Source: a virus
DNA length: 21,151 bases
Virus record (IMG/VR): IMGVR_UViG_3300007344_000316
Span: 1 to 21,151 of that record
Reading direction: 5' to 3' (one strand)
The position numbers and the translations under genes are program-made. Shown one piece after another: positions 16,301 to 21,151 of the stretch (position 1 is the stretch's first letter; every line of letters starts with the position of its first letter). Under the pieces are notes generated by a model. The model worked only from the letters and a program-made list of their open reading frames with translations. It did no database searches and had not been told where the DNA came from.

Positions 16301-17846
16301 ATTTGATTCAGATTGTATTCCTCAAGCTAATGGTGCTGATGCAGATAAAAAAGAAACAGGAGAAAGCAGAGTAAATTGGGTAGGTAAAGAGTTTAGAGAA
16401 TGGTCTCATGGTGTTATTGTACCTATAGAGTCTAAGTATAATTATAGACTTACGTATAAAGATAACGCTAACGGAGTTCCTACTTTTGCAGAAATAGGTT
16501 TTGCTACAGGTGTTGGTAAAATAGGAGATACAGGAAATAAGATGTATCAGCCAAACACAAATGATGCTTTATATGAATCAACTGTAGATACTTGTGGAGA
16601 GAAGCATGAAAACTTTCAACTTCAAGCAGCATTATCATATTTTGATAAGGTAAGAGCTTTTACTACTAAACCTATTGATTATGTTGACATAACAGACCAT
16701 CCTAATAGATGGCATTGGAGTAATTTAAAACAACCTCATAATCAGAAAGTTGATGTTATGAGAAAGTTTGAAGAATTATCTAACCAAGATATTGATGGTA
16801 ATCACGGAGAAATAACAGGCTCTTGTAAGCTCGGAGATAACCTTTATTCTTTACAAAGTAAAGCTTTTGGTAGATTAAGAATTAACGAAAGAGCTGTTAC
16901 AGCTTCAGATATTGGAGATATACAACTTGGAGAAGGTGGAACAATGGATGGTGTTGATTATATATCAAACGAATTTGGTACAACACATAGAGATTCTGTT
17001 ATATCGTCTGATAAATCAATATATTGGGTTGACGCTTCTAAGAGAGCTATACTAAGGTTTGGTGGAGATGGTTTGAGTAAGATAAGCGACATGAAAGAGT
17101 TACATACATATCTACAGCCAAGGTTAGGTAATCTTGTAAACAAAGAAAACATTATTAACGGACAAGGTATTATAGCTACTTTTGACTTTAACAAGAACGA
17201 TGTTTATTTCACAGTTAAAGATATTGATACTGCTTATGATGCTGAATGGAAAGATGTAGGTAATATATCAGAATTAAAAAGAGACCAACACAACGGTAAC
17301 TTTACATTATTGTATAATGAAGATATGCAAGTATTCCAAAGTATTGTTACAGCTTATCCTACAGTTTATTTTAGAAATGGTAGTAATCTTTATTCTTCTA
17401 ACAAAACAGGAACAGGTGGTTTATACATCTACAATAAAGGAACAAAAGGACTTTTCTTTGACGAGCTTTTCTATAGCTATTTAAAATTCAATATAAATTA
17501 TCAATCAAGATTAGTTAAAAAATTTGATAGTTCAATTTGGAATGTCAATGAAAGCTCTATAACAAATATTAGAAGAGTTGATTTTACATCAGAATCATTA
17601 CAACATACATACAACAACTTGGCTGATGAAATTGTAAATATAAATGGATTTAAAACAGGTGGTTTTTTAAATAGAGCTAAATATAGAGAAGGCTTATTAA
17701 GATTTCCTATTAGAGAGAGAAACTCTAACAAATCAAGATTAGCAGGTAAGTTTGCAAAAGTAGAAATATGGTTTGAGAATAGTAATAACAAACTTTTTAG
17801 TTTATCAAACATTGATACAATTGTAAGATATCATTCTCGCAAATAA
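13308..17846 (+). CDS. Muzzle/stabilization protein of crAss-like type
   Basis: This 1512-aa beta-rich protein is the likely lower end of the short tail. Its start resembles crAss-like stabilization proteins (FDGGMKSDLDKRL, then LGVNGRLLYNDNGSLVWEN). Other recognisable parts are YQYSYRLKTLDGYETPWTPV (about residue 204), NRIRISNLDTRYDTIEVAYI (257), LEIHDNRLWFGN (335), and near the C-terminus YNEDMQVFQSIVTAYPTVYF (1336) and VKKFDSSIW (about 1405). The end, KFAKVEIWFENSNNKLFSL with IDTIVRYHSRK, also fits the family. The alternating strands suggest propeller or fibronectin-like domains. It overlaps the ring gene by one base. No depolymerase or spike motif is evident. Confidence 0.75.
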   Translation: MASERISNTFDGGMKSDLDKRLSKENTFELGVNGRLLYNDNGSLVWENIDGNTQYIQNYDSRYTLIGVCEFHDFVLTFSKYKSGYVEYDEIGYIRFVPASGYGTYYTLHNDTQDTQNLSMNFNTNYPIKAKPFYESDEIIRAYFTDDYNEPRVFTFKKTSNNPLTLQRTTDTEFTMNITPDFQMGEIQYFGIVNGSLRSGIYQYSYRLKTLDGYETPWTPVTFPIPVTGIKPPDSSQVGVQETYGMEDVDVIGKTGNRIRISNLDTRYDTIEVAYIHSITETSPKEAGIFYIKDIDKTKTTLDVYHVSVENIVPLNSIDELTDLKDVILKAKTLEIHDNRLWFGNTESKSTFEIPDEVLNNFYVEPEFRALPIDVYADRIYKHQKDGFKPVALFAGNFGSIKRKYERFDGVDTYKLDVASQSNPDIGDYYNYQGSLINHSWKGYFRGETYRFAIVFFDKKGYPFFAKHFADVNTPHHTRGYYRGSGNFVNLLSYNRVKDDGTIVYKEVEVGNMGGVPTDVNYTYVGHSNGDQRLSSSNCNLERTGGAIENQYHIPNNSPTKVGVSQFRPTRCIWNNPNNNTDIGNGSELNINTWKVNSYKAAFSRILGLRFGGIDLNVVVDNKGTKLKDIIGGVQIVRAERTGADEQVKEQGILLNVHGKANKDRNAVEAYDGKERPLYFVNSSPVFNGANVGTFQNERAQHLFRDDKGNEVGYQRQAPYVYSYFGVNGIVAGDWYKLKKGISKIRQDFICDPCNVRSGASADEEYKYLQDGYTGLNIENENNAHTPRSYISKNLHTNNVRALSGDSGNRWIPCNLTSDIFKIVSNTNPRSGYGFFDDHIVNTNMWLARTQDEKDRNWLGLSLFRSNDYDGGGLGKSINDKKWFRAAQASSYILNTNQAYASAYGTLNNSGSGEDYIQHLSVYVSSIVEPNPQPYGGLRNEAIQNTRFHTTGHFLTINDTVLNEIENGGNYILNELEVWGGDCILDAFSFARAYPVIEFDSDCIPQANGADADKKETGESRVNWVGKEFREWSHGVIVPIESKYNYRLTYKDNANGVPTFAEIGFATGVGKIGDTGNKMYQPNTNDALYESTVDTCGEKHENFQLQAALSYFDKVRAFTTKPIDYVDITDHPNRWHWSNLKQPHNQKVDVMRKFEELSNQDIDGNHGEITGSCKLGDNLYSLQSKAFGRLRINERAVTASDIGDIQLGEGGTMDGVDYISNEFGTTHRDSVISSDKSIYWVDASKRAILRFGGDGLSKISDMKELHTYLQPRLGNLVNKENIINGQGIIATFDFNKNDVYFTVKDIDTAYDAEWKDVGNISELKRDQHNGNFTLLYNEDMQVFQSIVTAYPTVYFRNGSNLYSSNKTGTGGLYIYNKGTKGLFFDELFYSYLKFNINYQSRLVKKFDSSIWNVNESSITNIRRVDFTSESLQHTYNNLADEIVNINGFKTGGFLNRAKYREGLLRFPIRERNSNKSRLAGKFAKVEIWFENSNNKLFSLSNIDTIVRYHSRK

Positions 17847-17863
17847 TTATTAACTTAGTAAAA

Positions 17864-17871
17864 CATTTTTG
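17864..17871 (+). promoter_or_regulatory. Weak Bacteroidota -7-like box
   Basis: CATTTTTG differs from TAnnTTTG by one base and ends five bases before the ATG at 17876, the same distance as the better box at 11302-11309. It lies in the 29-base gap after the muzzle gene, which also has AACTTAGT (17852-17859), the inverse of the leader palindrome core. No upstream TTG is seen at a suitable distance. Confidence 0.3.
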
Positions 17872-17875
17872 TACT

Positions 17876-20800
17876 ATGGCAAAGTTTTCACAAACACAAG
17901 ATATTATAAGAAACGCACCTGTAGAAAAACGTGCAGAGTTAGGAAGAGTAAAAGGTTTTGCTAACTTTTCTAACTTCATGGCAGGTTTAGATGCTTATGG
18001 AAGACCATTAAAAGGTGGTGCTAAATTTGGCAGTAAAGTAGCAGCTACATTAAACCCTTTTATGTTTGCAAGTACAGCAGCTGTAAAAAACAGGTATCAA
18101 GGAACTGCTGTAGGTGCAAAGAATATGAAACAAGCCAATAAGGCTTACATAGAGTCTTTAAAAAACAAAGCTGAAATTGCTTTAACTATTGCTACAGCAG
18201 GTGGTTTTGGTGGAGCTAAAGCAGGTGTAAAAGGAGCTGTTGAAGGAGCTAAAGCTACTAAGGGTGTTATTAAGTCAGTTAAGGCAGCTAAAGAAGGATT
18301 TAAAGCAGGTACTACTGCGTTTAAAGCATCTAAACTTGCAGCTAAAGCAGCAGCTAAAGCAGGAACTACAGCAGAGAAAACTGCAACTGCTTCAACAATA
18401 GCAGGTAGAACAAAACTTGCAGCAGACCCTACGATAGGTACAGCTGTTAAACTTACTGAACCATCAAAAGGAACAACTCTTATAGATTGGGCAGCAAGTG
18501 CAGGTAAAACTCCTTTATCAGAAACATTTAAAGTAGCACAACAACCTGTTGTAAAAGTAATGGATGAAGCTTTAACAACACCATTAAAAGCATTGCCTAA
18601 AATTGTTGAGCCTACAAAGATTGGTAGAATTTTAAAAGCTACTAATTTATTATCTGATGACGAGCTTACTTTAGTAGATAAGTTTCTTGCTAAGAGAAAA
18701 TCTTACCCTGATGAAGGGTTTAAAAAGATTGCTGCTGACTTTACTAAAGAAAATAAAGACAAATTATCTGAGGTTGCATTAAAAAGAAGTCAACAAGCAA
18801 TCAAAGAAGCTTGGAAAAAATACGAAGAAGAGAATCCTGAATACAACAGAACAGAAAGAACAAAAACTGTTCAAGAAGATAGAGGTAGTAATGTATATGA
18901 TAAATTTGGTGTAAAACCTATGATGTTTAAAAAGGGTGGAATGGTAAGAGGTAAATCTCATGCCGAAGGTGGTGAAAAAGCTACTATTGGAGATACTCAG
19001 ATAGAGGTAGAAGGAGATGAGAGAATCTTCTCTAAGGAAGACACTAAGTCTATGGATAGAGATGCAGAAGCAGGAAACTATACAGCACTTGGTAAAAAAT
19101 ATGCTGCTGCTAAAAATAGACACGATAAAGCAGAGCAAGACGATTACTTTGAAGGAGGTGGTAACACAGGAGAAGCTGAAAAAACTACTGAATCTAAAAC
19201 TAAAGATTTGAATTGGGCATATACACAAGCTGCTCTTGCAGGTGCTCCATATCCACAAGTAACTGCTGCTCAATGGGCATTAGAATCAGCAAGAGGTAAT
19301 AGTACAATAGCTCGTGAACATAACAACTATTTTGGGATTAAGTATGATGAAAGAGCTGCTGAAAGATTAAGAGCAAAAGGTATAAACGTAAGAAGTTCTT
19401 CTGAATTTAAAAAAGATGGTTATTATGATAAAATGGAAAAAAAGAGTGCTGACTATATGCACTTTGATAATCCTGCAGATGCGTTTAGAGCACACCAACT
19501 TTTTTTAGAAACTAATCCAAGATATGCTGAAGCTTTAAAAGCTGATAATGCTGTTGACTACGCAAAAGGATTAAAAGCAGCAGGATATGCTACAGACCCT
19601 AATTACGCTAATAAATTAATAAACTTTTTCGGAACAGAATCTCAAGCTAAAGCTAACTTTGGAGAAGTTGTTTTAGAGCCTAAAAACTTAGCTACTCAAA
19701 GTGCTAATCAAGTTACATTAAAAACTGTTACAGAGCAGGATATTGTACAGAGAACTATTGAAGGTCTTGACCCTGACTTAAAAAGAAAGTATCAGGCTTA
19801 CAAAGCAAATCAATCTTATACTGATGTTTATGCTGAAAAGTTAATGAAGGATAAATGGAATTACCTTCGTAAAGAAAGCAATAGCTATAAAACATGGGAA
19901 AAAGAATCAGGGTTTAAAGACGCTGAAGATGAAATGAAAAAGCTTGATATTTGGGAACAAAAAATTAATGATGAATTTAAAACATGGAAAGATAATACAG
20001 GTTTCTTTGAAACTGCTACTTTAGATAAAATGCCTATAAGTGAGCTTACAATGTTATATCCTGAATTAATTCCTGATGAATATAAAGGTAAAGATGGTAA
20101 TCTTTCTCCTGTAGAACTTGTTTCTGCTATTAGAGCACAGAAAAAGAAAGCTCATATAAAACGTAATGATATTTACGCTAAAAGAATGACTGAAGCTGCA
20201 CCTAAACTTTTAGATGACGCTTACAAAGCTTTAGGTTCTATAAAAAATTCTCCTGAGTTTAAAGCTATGTCTGTAGAAAAACAGGCACAAGTTATTGAGA
20301 ATTTACAAAAACAAATCAAAGAATTTAAACAACTTGAAAATCAAGCAAAATATTATAATGAATCATCTAAAAAAGCAAGATTAGCAAGAAATTCTAAGGC
20401 TGCTCAACAAATGGGTAAAGATGAATTTATAAAAGAATATGAAGATATTGTAGAAGCAGGTAAGTTAGCGTATGCTGTTGGTCAAGGTGGTGTTTCTTGG
20501 GCAGCTACTCGTGGTCAAACTGCAAATGTTTCAAGAGATGCTGATAAAATAAACATCGAACAAGGAGATGCTTTTTTTGATAAAAAATTTACTTACTTAA
20601 ATATTGGAGATGAATTTAAAATTACTCAAGATGAAAAAGATGCTTTTAAAGGTAGAGAGTACCGTACAGAAGAATTAATAAAATCTGAGTACAATGTAGA
20701 AAACATTAAAAGAGAACAGGAAGCTGAAGCTCAGAGAGAGCAACGTATTGATGAGATATTACGAGAAGCTGAAGAAGTTGAAGATGCTCAAGATACAAAA

Positions 20801-21151
20801 TATGATGCCGAAACAGAAGAAGAAATAGATACATCTTTATTTAGTGATGCTCAAGTGCAAGAGTTCTTAAATAGAAAAGATGAGCAAAGAGCATCTACAG
20901 GTCTTGCAGGTATATACGAAAAGTTTAAAGGTGCAGACCAAGTATTACAATTTGCAGGTATGTATGGTGCTTATAAATCTGCTACAGAACCGTTACCTGA
21001 ACAAAGAAAGTCTCAACAATGGCAAGACTACATGAGTACAATGAAACAACGTGCTCAATCAGGTATTGCTCCTGAAACTAAAACATTGTTACAAAGACAA
21101 GCTGAAAGAACTTACGCTTCAGATGTTGCAAGTATTGGTAGAATGGCTACA
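17876..21151 (+). CDS. Giant virion/cargo protein with GH73 lysozyme domain, partial
   Basis: The frame stays open to the window end (1092 residues, 3' end missing). Residues 94-175 form an Ala/Gly/Lys-rich amphipathic region that could line or cross a membrane. Residues 350-385 carry FKKGGMVRGKSHAEGGEKA with IEVEGDERI, a GGxxxGxSHxxGG element seen in Bacteroidota phage virion proteins. Residues 450-590 match FlgJ/GH73 glucosaminidases: QWALESARGNST with likely catalytic Glu470, NNYFGIKY (483-490), FLETNPRY and GYATDPNYANKL. The remainder is helical and charged, with a final SQQWQDYMSTMKQRAQSGIA-type segment common to phage internal proteins. It probably travels in the virion and digests peptidoglycan at entry. 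It follows the muzzle gene by 29 bases. Confidence 0.8.
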   Translation, partial: MAKFSQTQDIIRNAPVEKRAELGRVKGFANFSNFMAGLDAYGRPLKGGAKFGSKVAATLNPFMFASTAAVKNRYQGTAVGAKNMKQANKAYIESLKNKAEIALTIATAGGFGGAKAGVKGAVEGAKATKGVIKSVKAAKEGFKAGTTAFKASKLAAKAAAKAGTTAEKTATASTIAGRTKLAADPTIGTAVKLTEPSKGTTLIDWAASAGKTPLSETFKVAQQPVVKVMDEALTTPLKALPKIVEPTKIGRILKATNLLSDDELTLVDKFLAKRKSYPDEGFKKIAADFTKENKDKLSEVALKRSQQAIKEAWKKYEEENPEYNRTERTKTVQEDRGSNVYDKFGVKPMMFKKGGMVRGKSHAEGGEKATIGDTQIEVEGDERIFSKEDTKSMDRDAEAGNYTALGKKYAAAKNRHDKAEQDDYFEGGGNTGEAEKTTESKTKDLNWAYTQAALAGAPYPQVTAAQWALESARGNSTIAREHNNYFGIKYDERAAERLRAKGINVRSSSEFKKDGYYDKMEKKSADYMHFDNPADAFRAHQLFLETNPRYAEALKADNAVDYAKGLKAAGYATDPNYANKLINFFGTESQAKANFGEVVLEPKNLATQSANQVTLKTVTEQDIVQRTIEGLDPDLKRKYQAYKANQSYTDVYAEKLMKDKWNYLRKESNSYKTWEKESGFKDAEDEMKKLDIWEQKINDEFKTWKDNTGFFETATLDKMPISELTMLYPELIPDEYKGKDGNLSPVELVSAIRAQKKKAHIKRNDIYAKRMTEAAPKLLDDAYKALGSIKNSPEFKAMSVEKQAQVIENLQKQIKEFKQLENQAKYYNESSKKARLARNSKAAQQMGKDEFIKEYEDIVEAGKLAYAVGQGGVSWAATRGQTANVSRDADKINIEQGDAFFDKKFTYLNIGDEFKITQDEKDAFKGREYRTEELIKSEYNVENIKREQEAEAQREQRIDEILREAEEVEDAQDTKYDAETEEEIDTSLFSDAQVQEFLNRKDEQRASTGLAGIYEKFKGADQVLQFAGMYGAYKSATEPLPEQRKSQQWQDYMSTMKQRAQSGIAPETKTLLQRQAERTYASDVASIGRMAT

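Noticed and set aside
18779-19273. 164-aa open frame on the minus strand, and other minus-strand frames across the window
   Set aside because: They lie opposite well-supported genes, are rich in Phe, Ser and Cys as expected for complements of Lys/Glu-rich codons, and show no motif.
1-21151. tRNA genes, CRISPR arrays, insertion sequences, attachment sites or defence genes
   Set aside because: Nothing with the required structure was seen on either strand; the space is filled by structural genes.

Overview
This window is the late structural region of a tailed double-stranded DNA phage. All supported genes lie on the plus strand, and most junctions are either a few bases apart or overlap. The DNA is AT-rich, starts lack good Shine-Dalgarno sequences but have A-rich leaders, and the best promoter candidate is of the Bacteroidota type (TAnnTTTG). 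Together these point to a Bacteroidota host, probably a flavobacterium. The large terminase, portal, HK97-type capsid protein and a ~1500-residue tail protein resembling the crAss-like 'stabilization/muzzle' family suggest a short-tailed crAss-like phage or a close relative. No tail tube, sheath or tape-measure gene is visible. This is family recognition by eye, not a database result.

Layout. Bases 1-227 are non-coding and carry a cluster of small palindromes sharing AACTAAGTT. Bases 228-2343 hold seven small genes, five of them strikingly Lys/Gly/Tyr-rich, the last resembling a phage family I recall as DUF6321. Next come the large terminase (2343-4217), portal (4217-6502), a probable scaffold (6531-7526) and the major capsid protein (7560-8945). 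A head-completion block follows: an unknown 225-aa protein, a connector-like 205-aa protein, a SAP-motif microprotein and a 250-aa probable capsid accessory protein. A strong intrinsic terminator (11270-11302) ends this block and runs directly into a Bacteroidota-type promoter box five bases from the next ATG.

The tail block contains a ring/connector-like protein (11314-12024), an unknown 145-aa protein, a 52-aa zinc-ribbon microprotein (12426-12584), a second ring-like protein (12586-13308) and the 1512-aa muzzle-like protein (13308-17846). The last gene (17876 to the window end, incomplete) encodes a giant virion or cargo protein with a GH73-type glucosaminidase domain.

How it works together: the terminase pumps DNA through the portal into a capsid assembled on the scaffold. 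The connector, ring and muzzle proteins build the short tail. The giant protein probably travels in the particle and cuts peptidoglycan during genome entry. The least explained parts are the cluster of tiny basic Gly-Gly-motif proteins next to the terminase, the palindrome array upstream of it, and the abutting terminator and near-leaderless promoter. No RNA genes, CRISPR arrays, insertion sequences or real minus-strand genes were found.
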